39,604 bases of DNA from positions 1 to 39,604 of IMG/VR virus record IMGVR_UViG_3300025147_000008; one strand, given 5' to 3'. Both the position numbers and the translations under genes were made by a program. How positions within the stretch are numbered: position 1 is the first letter of the stretch; every line of letters starts with the position of its first letter. Below are positions 31,846 to 39,184 of this stretch, in pieces. Below the pieces are notes generated by a model. The model worked only from the letters and a program-made list of their open reading frames with translations, made no database searches and was not told the origin of the DNA. Origin of the DNA: a virus.

Positions 31846-32775
31846 ATGGTAAAAGGATATAAAGGTTTCAATCAAGGGTTGATATGCAATCCGAACGGCA
31901 AGAAGTTCCAATTCGAAGAAGGCAAGACATATGAAGAAGATAAGGCAATTCCATGTCAGACAGGCTTCCATTATTGCAAGAATCCATTAGATGTACTCGA
32001 TTTCTACCCACTGATTGCAAATGACGGAACGATGAATGAATTTGCCGAAATTGAAGCAAGTGAAGATATTACAGACGATAAAATCAAATTCGTATCAAAG
32101 AAAATCACGATCGGTGCAAAGTTAAACATTAAAGGATTGATTAATGCATCGGTTGAATTCATCAAAAAAGAAACGAAAATCAGTGAAAATGTTCAAGCCT
32201 CATCGGGAGATCGCTCACAGTTAGCCTCATCGGGAGATCGCTCACAGTTAGCATCATCGGGAAATGGCTCAAAGTTAGCCTCATCGGGAAATTACTCAAA
32301 GTTAGCCTCATCGGGAAATTACTCACAGTTAGCCTCATCGGGATATGGCTCACAGTTAGCCTCATCGGGAGATCGCTCACAGTTAGCCTCATCGGGATAT
32401 GGCTCACAGTTAGCCTCATCGGGAGATCGCTCACAGTTAGCCTCATCGGGATATGGCTCACAGTTAGCCTCATCGGGAAATTACTCAAAGTTAGCCTCAT
32501 CGGGAGATTGCTCACAGTTAGCCTCATCGGGAGATGGCTCACAGTTAGCCTCATCGGGAAATGGCTCAAAGTTAGCACTCAACGGTAACAACTCCGTCGG
32601 TGCAAATATCGGTTATGGTGGTCAGATTTCGGGCGTTATAGGTTCATGGATCACCCTTGCCGAATATGATGAAAATTATTGTTGCAAATGTGTCAAGTCG
32701 GTAAAAATTGATGGAGTTAAATTGAAAGAAAATGCTATGTACGAGTTGAAAAATGGGAAATTTGTAAAAGTATGA
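31846..32775 (+). CDS. DUF7666-like protein with fourteen 9-residue repeats
   Basis: 309 residues. The N-terminal domain opens YKGFNQGLICN with QFEEGKTYEE and FHYCKNPLDVLDFYP, the known start of DUF7666-type proteins; then IEASEDI and ITIGAKLNIKGL. Residues 118-243 are fourteen repeats A-S-S-G-x-x-S-(K/Q)-L, where x-x is DR, NG, NY, YG, DC or DG. The tail (VGANIGYGGQISGVIGSWIT, then a YELKNGKFVKV end) closes the fold. Such repeats should stack as a narrow beta-solenoid. Role unknown. Its start is preceded by AAAAGGAGAACAA. Confidence 0.8.
   Translation: MVKGYKGFNQGLICNPNGKKFQFEEGKTYEEDKAIPCQTGFHYCKNPLDVLDFYPLIANDGTMNEFAEIEASEDITDDKIKFVSKKITIGAKLNIKGLINASVEFIKKETKISENVQASSGDRSQLASSGDRSQLASSGNGSKLASSGNYSKLASSGNYSQLASSGYGSQLASSGDRSQLASSGYGSQLASSGDRSQLASSGYGSQLASSGNYSKLASSGDCSQLASSGDGSQLASSGNGSKLALNGNNSVGANIGYGGQISGVIGSWITLAEYDENYCCKCVKSVKIDGVKLKENAMYELKNGKFVKV
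32197..32574 (+). repeat. Fourteen tandem 27-bp repeats
   Basis: Each unit is GCCTCATCGGGA plus a variable six bases and CTCACAGTTA or CTCAAAGTTA, exactly 27 bases, 14 copies in frame. The silent positions are nearly the same in all copies, so the array grew recently by duplication or unequal exchange. The variable bases encode residues five and six of each repeat. Confidence 0.95.
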
Positions 32776-32963
32776 CCAACCACGAATTAGCGTGTCAGAT
32801 CACTCGCAACGATATACTCAACATTCAGAAATCATTAGTCAGAGTTGAAAATAGAATCCATGAGTATGGCACATCAGATGAGATATTGCATGAATGTAAG
32901 AAGTTGAAATCAAGACTTGAAATATTAGTGTTCGCACTATCAACAGAGAAAGGTAATAAGTAA
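32772..32963 (+). CDS. Hypothetical helical protein
   Basis: 63 residues, ATGA overlap with the repeat-protein gene. Mostly helix-forming (ILNIQKSLVRVENRIHEYG, CKKLKSRLEILVFALS); probably a short coiled coil. Function unknown. Confidence 0.6.
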   Translation: MTNHELACQITRNDILNIQKSLVRVENRIHEYGTSDEILHECKKLKSRLEILVFALSTEKGNK

Positions 32964-33728
32964 ATGGAACAGCTACAAATATTCAAATTTAATTCAAACG
33001 AAGTAAGAACAGTTATCAAAGACGGTGAGGCTTGGTTTGTTGCGAAAGATGTATGCGATGTATTGGAATTAGGAAATTCAAGTGAGGCAGTTAGAAAACT
33101 GGATGATGAAGAAAAGGGGTCGGAAAAGATTGATACCCTTGGTGGAACTCAAACAATGCTCGTCGTCAACGAATCGGGTTTGTACACATTGATTATCCGG
33201 TCGAATATGCCAAACGCTAGACCGTTCAGAAAATGGGTTACTTCCGAGGTCCTTCCGTCAATCAGAAAACATGGAGCATATATGACGGATGACGTCATCC
33301 AAAGAACACTTGCGGATCCTGAATATATTATTGGAATTCTGACCGCATTATCAGATAACAAAAAAGAGATCGCGATCAAAAATCAGATCATTGGAGAATT
33401 GAAGCCGAAAGCGGATTACCTAGATGACATTATCCGGAGTAAATCATTGGTAACGACCACGCAGATTTCTAAAGACTATGGAATGAGCGCACTGGTATTC
33501 AATAAGTTACTTCATGTATTGAAAGTTCAATTCAAGATGAATGATCAGTGGCTTCTTTACAGCGAATATCACAGTAAAGGGTATACTCATTCGGAAACAG
33601 TGAGAATCGAGCACAGTGATGGGCGTGTGGAGGCCAAGATGAATACCAAGTGGACACAAAAAGGTCGACTATTCATTTACAACTTATTAAAAGAGCATGG
33701 AACGCTGCCGGTGATTGAAAGAGCATGA
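32964..33728 (+). CDS. Phage antirepressor (BRO-N plus KilA-C)
   Basis: 254 residues. N-terminal BRO domain: FNSNEVRTVIKDGEAWFVAK, DVCDVLELGN, VVNESGLYTLIIRS and FRKWVTSEVLPSIRKHGAYM. C-terminal KilA-C/ANT domain: STTQISKDYG-like (TTTQISKDYGMSALVFNKLL), VQFKMNDQWLLY and KWTQKGRLFIYNLL. Such proteins bind and inactivate the repressor or bind DNA. Codons here are richer in G and C than in the neighbours, hinting at recent exchange. Confidence 0.92.
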   Translation: MEQLQIFKFNSNEVRTVIKDGEAWFVAKDVCDVLELGNSSEAVRKLDDEEKGSEKIDTLGGTQTMLVVNESGLYTLIIRSNMPNARPFRKWVTSEVLPSIRKHGAYMTDDVIQRTLADPEYIIGILTALSDNKKEIAIKNQIIGELKPKADYLDDIIRSKSLVTTTQISKDYGMSALVFNKLLHVLKVQFKMNDQWLLYSEYHSKGYTHSETVRIEHSDGRVEAKMNTKWTQKGRLFIYNLLKEHGTLPVIERA

Positions 33729-33802
33729 AGGGCATAAAAAAAGATACCGACGGCAATCGGTACCAAGACAAACACAGTCAGATTATACCATTGAAAGGGT
33801 AA
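33725..33802 (+). CDS. Very small frame after the antirepressor (doubtful)
   Basis: 25 residues, ATGA overlap with the antirepressor stop, basic and polar (MKGIKKDTDGNRYQDKHSQ). The same bases form a strong hairpin, so it may be RNA structure and not a gene. Confidence 0.3.
   Translation: MKGIKKDTDGNRYQDKHSQIIPLKG
33736..33764 (-). terminator. Minus-strand terminator hairpin in the early operon
   Basis: GATACCGA (33743-33750), loop of six, TCGGTACC (33757-33764). Read on the minus strand the stem is followed by seven Ts (complement of 33736-33742). On the plus strand no T-run follows. It would stop antisense transcription entering the antirepressor gene. Confidence 0.6.
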
Positions 33803-33808
33803 AAATCA

Positions 33809-34429
33809 ATGAAGAAAATAACAAAACAGATCCTGATTATCATTCTCTTATGTAGTTCAATAACATTCGCCATTGTTGCGCATGTTGATAGGTTGAATGC
33901 ACAGTATCGATTGATCGAACTAACAGCTGAACGCGATTCGTACTTAACGCAAAACAGAGGCTTGTGGCAGTCAATTGAAGTTCTACAAGCCGAAGTCAAA
34001 GAAAAGACAGAACTACTCGCAGCGTGGCAAGAACCAGTCAATTATCGTGATGTATGCTCAATATCAATTTTTAAATCATGGATGGACTATTTAAAAATAG
34101 CGGATCACTCGTCTCTTCAGTGGAAACTTCAACAAGTCGCTACTACAGAATCAAATTTCGGCTTCAGATGGATAGACCATAAGTACATTATGATCGCTAT
34201 GAGCGCCCAATACGGCCCGGTTGGAACGAAGTATCTAATTACATTTGAAAGTGGTCAAAGCATGTATGCAATCATCGGTGATATTAAGCAAGACTATTGC
34301 ATGAGCATAGATTCAAGCATTATCGAATTTATTGTAGATATTAACGTATTGCCGACGTCAACAAAACGTTCGGGTAATTTCAATTCAGTGTTTCAAGGTT
34401 CAATAACATCGATCATGGCGATCGAGTAA
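33809..34429 (+). CDS. Secreted or membrane-anchored coiled-coil protein with barrel-like C-terminus
   Basis: 206 residues. Signal-anchor at residues 7-24 (ILIIILLCSSITFAIVAHV), a coiled coil at 30-72, and a C-terminal domain with IMIAMSAQYGPVGTKYLITF and FESGQSMYAIIGDIKQ, which resembles the small double-psi-barrel (3D-like) domains of phage and host secreted proteins; SIIEFIVDINVLP closes it. Probably outside the membrane. Possible wall or exclusion role is inference. A weak GAAAGGGTAAAAATC precedes the start. Confidence 0.65.
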   Translation: MKKITKQILIIILLCSSITFAIVAHVDRLNAQYRLIELTAERDSYLTQNRGLWQSIEVLQAEVKEKTELLAAWQEPVNYRDVCSISIFKSWMDYLKIADHSSLQWKLQQVATTESNFGFRWIDHKYIMIAMSAQYGPVGTKYLITFESGQSMYAIIGDIKQDYCMSIDSSIIEFIVDINVLPTSTKRSGNFNSVFQGSITSIMAIE

Positions 34430-34442
34430 AAGGGGAAATAAC

Positions 34443-34544
34443 ATGGAAGGATACATATTAGCATTCGTTTGCGGCCTAATAGTCGGTGCTTGTGTTGGAG
34501 TGATTGTCATGGGCTTAATCATAGCAGGAAAGGAGAATAACTAA
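34443..34544 (+). CDS. Tiny membrane protein
   Basis: 33 residues, AAAAGGGGAAATAAC upstream, TAATG overlap with the next start. Nearly all one hydrophobic span with small-residue spacing (FVCGLIVGACVGVIVMGLII), good for helix packing. No function assigned. Confidence 0.6.
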   Translation: MEGYILAFVCGLIVGACVGVIVMGLIIAGKENN

Positions 34545-34825
34545 TGGAAGGAATGGTCACAATGTCGTTAACCGATTATGTCGAGTTAGCGGATACAGTC
34601 AAGCAGTTACAGTCACAAGTAGAGAAGTACGCAGAGCAGATTCAGAAAGAACAATTACAATGTGCCATGTTGCATGAATGGGCGATAGAGCAAGAATCGT
34701 CATGGGTAAATCCAAACGACAAAGAGAAGGGATATGTAGTTAGAAGTTATCGCAGAGCAAAGCTAATTGAATTAGGTATCACAAATAAAGAGATAGACGC
34801 ATATCTCGCAAAGGTAAACACATGA
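34544..34825 (+). CDS. Hypothetical coiled-coil protein
   Basis: 93 residues. Coiled coil (VELADTVKQLQSQVEKYAEQ) then a Trp-containing segment and the ending RAKLIELGITNKEIDAYLAK. That ending resembles ELLALGITVDEINEYIVRA in the protein at 35930, so the two share a C-terminal helical motif. Function unknown. Confidence 0.65.
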   Translation: MEGMVTMSLTDYVELADTVKQLQSQVEKYAEQIQKEQLQCAMLHEWAIEQESSWVNPNDKEKGYVVRSYRRAKLIELGITNKEIDAYLAKVNT

Positions 34826-34977
34826 GTGAAGTCGAAAGCTGGGAAACCTGTATCGAATGTGGCAAAAAATTCAATGTTGAAGAAACGGAATGTCCAGATA
34901 ATAACTTGTGTGAAAAGTGTTGGAATGAGTTAAAAAATACGCCCGAAAAGGTAAAAGGAGAAATAGATAATGTTTGA
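34822..34977 (+). CDS. Small zinc-ribbon protein
   Basis: 51 residues, ATGA overlap with the previous gene. Cysteines C10, C13, C24, C30 and C33 (CIEC...CEKC) form a treble-clef or ribbon type zinc site. Similar CxxC pairs are in the protein at 35306. Function unknown. Confidence 0.6.
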   Translation: MSEVESWETCIECGKKFNVEETECPDNNLCEKCWNELKNTPEKVKGEIDNV

Positions 34978-35146
34978 TAAAGTTCATCCAGCGTTCAATG
35001 CAAGTGATAAAGAAATGGAAAGACAAGAAGAATTGTCACTGATTTATCAACAAATTAGAATGGTTGATGGAAATGAAGGTGGCAATTACGAATCATGGAA
35101 AAGCATATTAAACAAAGTGAGAGCATACAATGCCGAACATGAGTGA
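34970..35146 (+). CDS. Hypothetical protein
   Basis: 58 residues, starting eight bases inside the previous gene, with AAAAGGAGAAATAGATA upstream. Polar and helical (MERQEELSLIYQQIRMV, SWKSILNKVRAYNAEHE). Not recognised. Confidence 0.55.
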   Translation: MFDKVHPAFNASDKEMERQEELSLIYQQIRMVDGNEGGNYESWKSILNKVRAYNAEHE

Positions 35147-35309
35147 ACGTTTTGTAAATGCGCATAAACGGTGTCAGGCGCTATTATGGACAGCAGAAAA
35201 TCTATATTACATCGGACTATCGACAAAGGTTTGGGAATTGCTACAACGATATGACAGGGGCGAGAGAACAGAGCAATTGTTACTGGAAATGGAAAGTGTG
35301 GGTAAATGA
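35130..35309 (+). CDS. Hypothetical protein
   Basis: 59 residues. Start at ATG 35130, or at ATG 35139 three codons later. Helical: RFVNAHKRCQALLWTAENLY and VWELLQRYDRGERTEQLLLE. Ends in an ATGA overlap with the next gene. Not recognised. Confidence 0.5.
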   Translation: MPNMSERFVNAHKRCQALLWTAENLYYIGLSTKVWELLQRYDRGERTEQLLLEMESVGK

Positions 35310-35476
35310 GTGATTTCGATTCCGCAGAACGTGACTTCTTGTACCCAGCGGATAAAATATTCCGATGTGCCATGTGCGACGAAGTAATTGATGTTGAAGA
35401 TTGCATGGATCCCGATAGTGTCTACTGTGACGATTGTTTCAAAATGTTCAATGAAAGCGAGAACGAAAATGAATAA
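35306..35476 (+). CDS. Small zinc-ribbon protein
   Basis: 56 residues, ATGA overlap. Two CxxC knuckles (CAMC and CDDC) about 17 residues apart plus one more cysteine, in an acidic chain. Resembles the protein at 34822 in build. Function unknown. Confidence 0.6.
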   Translation: MSDFDSAERDFLYPADKIFRCAMCDEVIDVEDCMDPDSVYCDDCFKMFNESENENE

Positions 35477-35729
35477 ATACGAAGAAGCATATGAAGTTAT
35501 AGGTTCAATAATTTCAAAGGGTTTAGTCATTGGCAAACTTGAAGATTTGCCGAAACACTTTGAGTCATTCAAAGAGATAGTCGACAGAGCAACACCAATG
35601 AAAGTAAAAATTACAGGTTTGGTTAAGTTTTGTCCTAAGTGTAATAAGTCTGTATGGCAATCAGATGAAAGCAACTTTTGTTTCAGATGCGGAAAAGCAC
35701 TCGATTGGAGTAAAGATGAATCGCTATAA
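35469..35729 (+). CDS. KYEEAL-type early protein with C-terminal zinc ribbon
   Basis: 86 residues from ATG 35469 (MNKYEEAYEVIGSIISKG); an in-frame ATG at 35388 lies inside the previous gene. Helical N-terminal half with the FKEIVDRATP family motif, then a ribbon: CPKC and CFRC, ending GKALDW. Same plan as 4484, and the N-terminal half as 3131. Confidence 0.7.
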   Translation: MNKYEEAYEVIGSIISKGLVIGKLEDLPKHFESFKEIVDRATPMKVKITGLVKFCPKCNKSVWQSDESNFCFRCGKALDWSKDESL

Positions 35730-35925
35730 ATGGACATTCGACATTGAACTTTTCAAGAGTTGGGGAATAAGCCACGAAGGAATGTCTCCTGAATGTATGG
35801 AAATAGTCATCAACAATTCCAACTGGATAAAACTTGACGGTAGAGAACGCAGAGAGTTACAGAGAGAAGGCAATCCGATATTACTAAGTTGGTGTCGCAG
35901 AGTAGACACAGAAAAAGGAGAATAA
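35716..35925 (+). CDS. Hypothetical protein
   Basis: 69 residues from ATG 35716, which has AGTAAAG upstream and overlaps the previous gene by 14 bases; a longer frame from 35665 is less likely. Contains FDIELFKSWGISHEGMSPEC and RRELQREGNPILLSWCRR. Not recognised. Confidence 0.55.
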   Translation: MNRYKWTFDIELFKSWGISHEGMSPECMEIVINNSNWIKLDGRERRELQREGNPILLSWCRRVDTEKGE

Positions 35926-35929
35926 ATAA

Positions 35930-36235
35930 ATGGCAAATGAAGTTGATGTTTTAACTTCAAATTTAAAGTGGATTGAAGATAAATATGTTGGATTATTAAA
36001 AGAAAATTTAATGTTAAAAAATAATGCAGTAATTACTAAATTTACAATTAGAAAACTTAATTGTACTATAAGAGATTTGCACAAATATTTAATTGATAAG
36101 CATTCATTCTATTCTGAAATTACATACACAACTATCATGCGTGAAGAAGATAGAGAAGAATTATTAGCGTTAGGAATCACAGTAGATGAAATCAATGAAT
36201 ACATTGTACGAGCAAACGGCTCAAAAGGAGAATAA
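35930..36235 (+). CDS. Hypothetical coiled-coil protein
   Basis: 101 residues, AAAAAGGAGAATAAATAA upstream. Helical throughout; C-terminus has EELLALGITVDEINEYIVRA, shared in pattern with 34544. Codons are more AT-rich than neighbours. Confidence 0.6.
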   Translation: MANEVDVLTSNLKWIEDKYVGLLKENLMLKNNAVITKFTIRKLNCTIRDLHKYLIDKHSFYSEITYTTIMREEDREELLALGITVDEINEYIVRANGSKGE

Positions 36236-36616
36236 ATGGAATTTAAAATTGAAGTAGAACTCGAACGGTATATTGACAATGATGGTGAATTTGATGGAGA
36301 GAAATTCTTTAAAGGGATAGAAGATGAAATTAGAGCAGAAGTAGTTAGACAAATTAGCAATCGAAGAATGAATTGTTACGAAATGTCACCTTACGATTTT
36401 AAGGAGATTATATCAAGAAGTTATAAAGATTTTCTAAATTCTAAGAGTGATGAAATAGTTCAATTTGTAACTAAAAAAATCATGGCTAAAAAAGAGTTGT
36501 CCGATAGTGCGTTCGATATACCAAAAAATGTAATGTTGAATTCAGATAATAAAGCATATTTAGACAATCTTATTGATGAAAGAATTGCTAAAAAATTTAG
36601 CACAAAAGGAGAATAA
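36236..36616 (+). CDS. Hypothetical acidic-helical protein before RecT
   Basis: 126 residues, starting at the end of an AAAAGGAGAATAAATGG junction that is repeated at the next gene. Sequence begins EFKIEVELERYIDNDGEFDG. No motif recognised. Place directly before RecT suggests a recombination role, untested. Confidence 0.6.
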   Translation: MEFKIEVELERYIDNDGEFDGEKFFKGIEDEIRAEVVRQISNRRMNCYEMSPYDFKEIISRSYKDFLNSKSDEIVQFVTKKIMAKKELSDSAFDIPKNVMLNSDNKAYLDNLIDERIAKKFSTKGE

Positions 36617-37276
36617 ATGGCAGATTCAACACAAAAAGAGATTGCAGTCATCTACGAGATTGACGGTAACGAGATTAAACTTACACAGGAAATTGTGCAG
36701 AGATTTTTAACAGGAGATAACAAAATAACATTACCTGAATTCAAATTCTTTACAGAATTATGCAAGGTAAGAAAATTAAATCCATTCTTAAAGGAAGCAT
36801 ATCTTATCAAGTATGGTAGTTCTCCTGCTCAAATCGTAGTAGGTAAAGATGCAATTTTGAAACGAGCGATTCAGAATCCTAATTTTAACGGTAGATCACA
36901 GGGAATCATTATTGAAAAAGATGGCGTAATTGAGCAGCGAAAAGGTTCGTTCAAGTTAAACTCTGAAACATTAGTCGGTGGTTGGGCAACGGTATATCGC
37001 AAGGACTGGGAAAAGCCAGTTGAAGTAACGGTATCGTTTGATGAAGTTGCACAGCACAAAGGTGGTGGAGAATTAAATACTATTTGGGCAACAAAGGGCG
37101 CAACGATGGTTGAAAAGGTTGCACTTATGAGAGCTTTAAGAGAAGCGTTCGTTGAAGATGTTGGTGGCATGATTGATGAAAACGAAGCATGGGATAGCAA
37201 GAACATGAGCCGTGAAACATCAACTCCAGTAGTAACACAAGATGAACCGTTAGAAGTTATCGACATTGAGATTTAA
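36617..37276 (+). CDS. bet: RecT/Bet-family single-strand annealing protein
   Basis: 219 residues. The segment ITLPEFKFFTELCKVRKLNP and FLKEAYLIKYGSSPAQIVVG followed by DAILKRAIQNPNFNGRSQG is the signature of phage recombination protein Bet (Red beta/RecT superfamily). The C-terminal tail is acidic. It anneals single strands during recombination and concatemer formation. No lambda-exonuclease gene is adjacent; the MBL-fold gene follows instead. Confidence 0.93.
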   Translation: MADSTQKEIAVIYEIDGNEIKLTQEIVQRFLTGDNKITLPEFKFFTELCKVRKLNPFLKEAYLIKYGSSPAQIVVGKDAILKRAIQNPNFNGRSQGIIIEKDGVIEQRKGSFKLNSETLVGGWATVYRKDWEKPVEVTVSFDEVAQHKGGGELNTIWATKGATMVEKVALMRALREAFVEDVGGMIDENEAWDSKNMSRETSTPVVTQDEPLEVIDIEI

Positions 37277-37287
37277 GGTTACATCAC

Positions 37288-37971
37288 ATGAGCGATTATA
37301 AGGTCATATCAAGCGCATCTAATGGTAACGCCATCATCTATGAGAACTCTATTCTTGTAGATGCTGGTGTGCCTTATACAGCGTTACATGAGCATTTAGC
37401 AAGTGTAAAGGTTGCGTTACTTACTCACAGACACGCAGATCATTTCAACCCATCAACGATTAAACGGATTCAAAAGAATTATCCGAATATTACATTCATA
37501 TGTGGCATATGGTTAAAAGATTTACTTGATGATTTAGAGATTAAAAAGGTGATTATATTAGATTTTGACAAGACTTATAACTTAGGATTCTGTAAGTTAT
37601 CTCTTGTTAAGGCTTACCATGATTGCCCTAATTGTGGGTATCGAATATTGATTAACGATAAGAAGTATTTCCACCTTACAGATTCAGGTACGCTAGATGG
37701 TATATCTGCAAAAGGGTATGACTATTATTTCATTGAAGGTAACTATCTAACAGAAACAATAGATAGAGAAATTGAAGAAGCACAGGCAGAAGGAAAATTC
37801 ACTTATAAAATAGGTGCTAAAAATAGTCATCTATCTATCGAACAGGCAAATGAATTTATAGCGAATAACGCAAAAGATGGAAGTGAAGTGCATTTATTGC
37901 ACACATCTAAACAGTATCTAAACACTGGATTAGAACTTGATTACATATACAAAAAGGAAGTAAAGGAATGA
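37288..37971 (+). CDS. Metallo-beta-lactamase-fold hydrolase beside RecT
   Basis: 227 residues. Metal motif LLTHRHADH (H47, H49, D51, H52), later LTDSG and HLLHTSK histidines in the expected order, so a complete MBL metal site. MBL-fold proteins next to recT and ssb are common in Bacillota phages; a nuclease role that makes single strands for RecT is an attractive idea but not proven. Overlaps the resolvase gene by four bases. Confidence 0.85.
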   Translation: MSDYKVISSASNGNAIIYENSILVDAGVPYTALHEHLASVKVALLTHRHADHFNPSTIKRIQKNYPNITFICGIWLKDLLDDLEIKKVIILDFDKTYNLGFCKLSLVKAYHDCPNCGYRILINDKKYFHLTDSGTLDGISAKGYDYYFIEGNYLTETIDREIEEAQAEGKFTYKIGAKNSHLSIEQANEFIANNAKDGSEVHLLHTSKQYLNTGLELDYIYKKEVKE

Positions 37972-38432
37972 ACATATTAGCAATTGATCCTGGAAGTGAA
38001 GAATCTGCATATTGCATTATTAACAACGATTATATTCCATTGTTTCATGGTAAAGTTCCAAATTCAGAAATCATCAATTTAATTGAAGTTACTGAATATA
38101 ACCTAGCAGATGAACAATTAACAGTTGTTATCGAAATGATTGCTAGTTACGGAATGGCAGTCGGCAAAGAAGTATTTGATACTTGCGTATGGATAGGAAG
38201 GTTTACCCAAGCAAGTAAATGTAATGTTGAGTACATCTATCGCAAGGAAGAAAAGATGAATCTATGTGGAACTATGAAAGCTAAGGATAGCAATATCCGA
38301 CAAGCACTCATTGATAGATTCGGAGTAGTTGGGACTAAAAAAGCGCAAGGTTGGTTCTACGGATTTAAGAGTGACATATGGAGTGCGTATGCAGTTGGAG
38401 TTACTTATATGGATAAGCGAAAGGAGAAGTAA
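37968..38432 (+). CDS. RuvC-like Holliday-junction resolvase
   Basis: 154 residues with the RNase-H-fold acids: D7 in NILAIDPGSEESAY, E56 in VVIEMIASYG, and D136 in KSDIWSAYAVG. This is the phage RuvC-like endonuclease pattern; it resolves junctions in replicating or recombining DNA. Start in an ATGA overlap with the MBL gene; last base shared with the next start. Confidence 0.85.
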   Translation: MNILAIDPGSEESAYCIINNDYIPLFHGKVPNSEIINLIEVTEYNLADEQLTVVIEMIASYGMAVGKEVFDTCVWIGRFTQASKCNVEYIYRKEEKMNLCGTMKAKDSNIRQALIDRFGVVGTKKAQGWFYGFKSDIWSAYAVGVTYMDKRKEK

Positions 38433-39184
38433 TGGCAGGGTATGTAAAACTGTATCGACAATTAGAATCATGGGAATGGTACACAGATGTAAATACAACA
38501 AAATTGTTTATCCACTGTCTACTTATGGCGAATCATAAAGTCAAAAGGTGGCGTGGGGTTGATATACAAGCAGGATCGTTTATATCAAGTTATGGTAAAT
38601 TAGCTAAACAAAGTGGTTTGTCAGTCCAACAGGTGCGCACTTCGATGAATAGGCTAAAATCAACACACGAACTAACACAGGAATCAACAAGCGAGTTTAG
38701 TGTCATAACGATAGTGAAATGGCTTGATTATCAAGGTAGTGATGATGTTGCTAACACAGAAATCAACACACCATCTAACAATCAATCAACAAGCGATCAA
38801 CAAGCGTCTAACAAGCAATCAACAACAAACAATAATGATAAGAATGATAAGAATACTAATAAAGATAAAGATTGTATAAAAAAGGGAGTGTTTGAAACGT
38901 TCGCTGGTGATGATGAAGAACTCAAAAATTCATTAAAGGAATTTAATCAAATGCGAATTAAGATTGGAAAACCGATGACAGATAAAGCAAAAGGAATGAT
39001 CTGTACCAAACTACTAGATTTGCAATCGAAAGGGGATAACATGAATGACTGTATCAATCAAAGCATATTGAATTGTTGGACTGGAGTATTCCCAATCATG
39101 GAAGAAAAGAACTTCCAAAAAAAGCAGAAGAAAGTACCGTCATTCCTAGACATGTTGAAAGAAGAAGAAAATGAACCAAAATGA
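38432..39184 (+). CDS. Replisome organizer / DnaD-like replication initiator
   Basis: 250 residues. N-terminal winged helix (GYVKLYRQLESWEWYTD, IQAGSFISSYGKLAKQSGLS, VRTSMNRLKS), typical of phage replisome organizers, a Q/N/S/T-rich linker (about 110-150) where the iterons lie, and a C-terminal helical domain (FNQMRIKIGKPMTDKAKGMI). It should bind the origin within its own gene and load the helicase with the next protein. Overlaps the loader gene by 14 bases. Confidence 0.8.
   Translation: MAGYVKLYRQLESWEWYTDVNTTKLFIHCLLMANHKVKRWRGVDIQAGSFISSYGKLAKQSGLSVQQVRTSMNRLKSTHELTQESTSEFSVITIVKWLDYQGSDDVANTEINTPSNNQSTSDQQASNKQSTTNNNDKNDKNTNKDKDCIKKGVFETFAGDDEELKNSLKEFNQMRIKIGKPMTDKAKGMICTKLLDLQSKGDNMNDCINQSILNCWTGVFPIMEEKNFQKKQKKVPSFLDMLKEEENEPK
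38785..38828 (+). repeat. Iteron-like tandem 11-bp repeats, candidate origin
   Basis: Two perfect adjacent copies of ATCAACAAGCG (38785-38795, 38796-38806), then TCTAACAAGCA and ATCAACAACAA, all 11 bases. A separate exact copy lies at 38683-38693. An 11-bp period keeps copies on the same face of DNA, and origins inside the organizer gene are the rule in such phages. An AT-rich stretch follows at 38829-38885. Confidence 0.6.

Noticed and set aside
32197-32574. CRISPR array
   Set aside because: The units are contiguous, in frame and coding, with a six-base variable part; there are no spacers.
32180-32578. 132-residue minus-strand frame of repeated LTVSHLPMR-like units
   Set aside because: Shadow of the 27-bp repeats in the real gene; a 27-base unit keeps any frame open.
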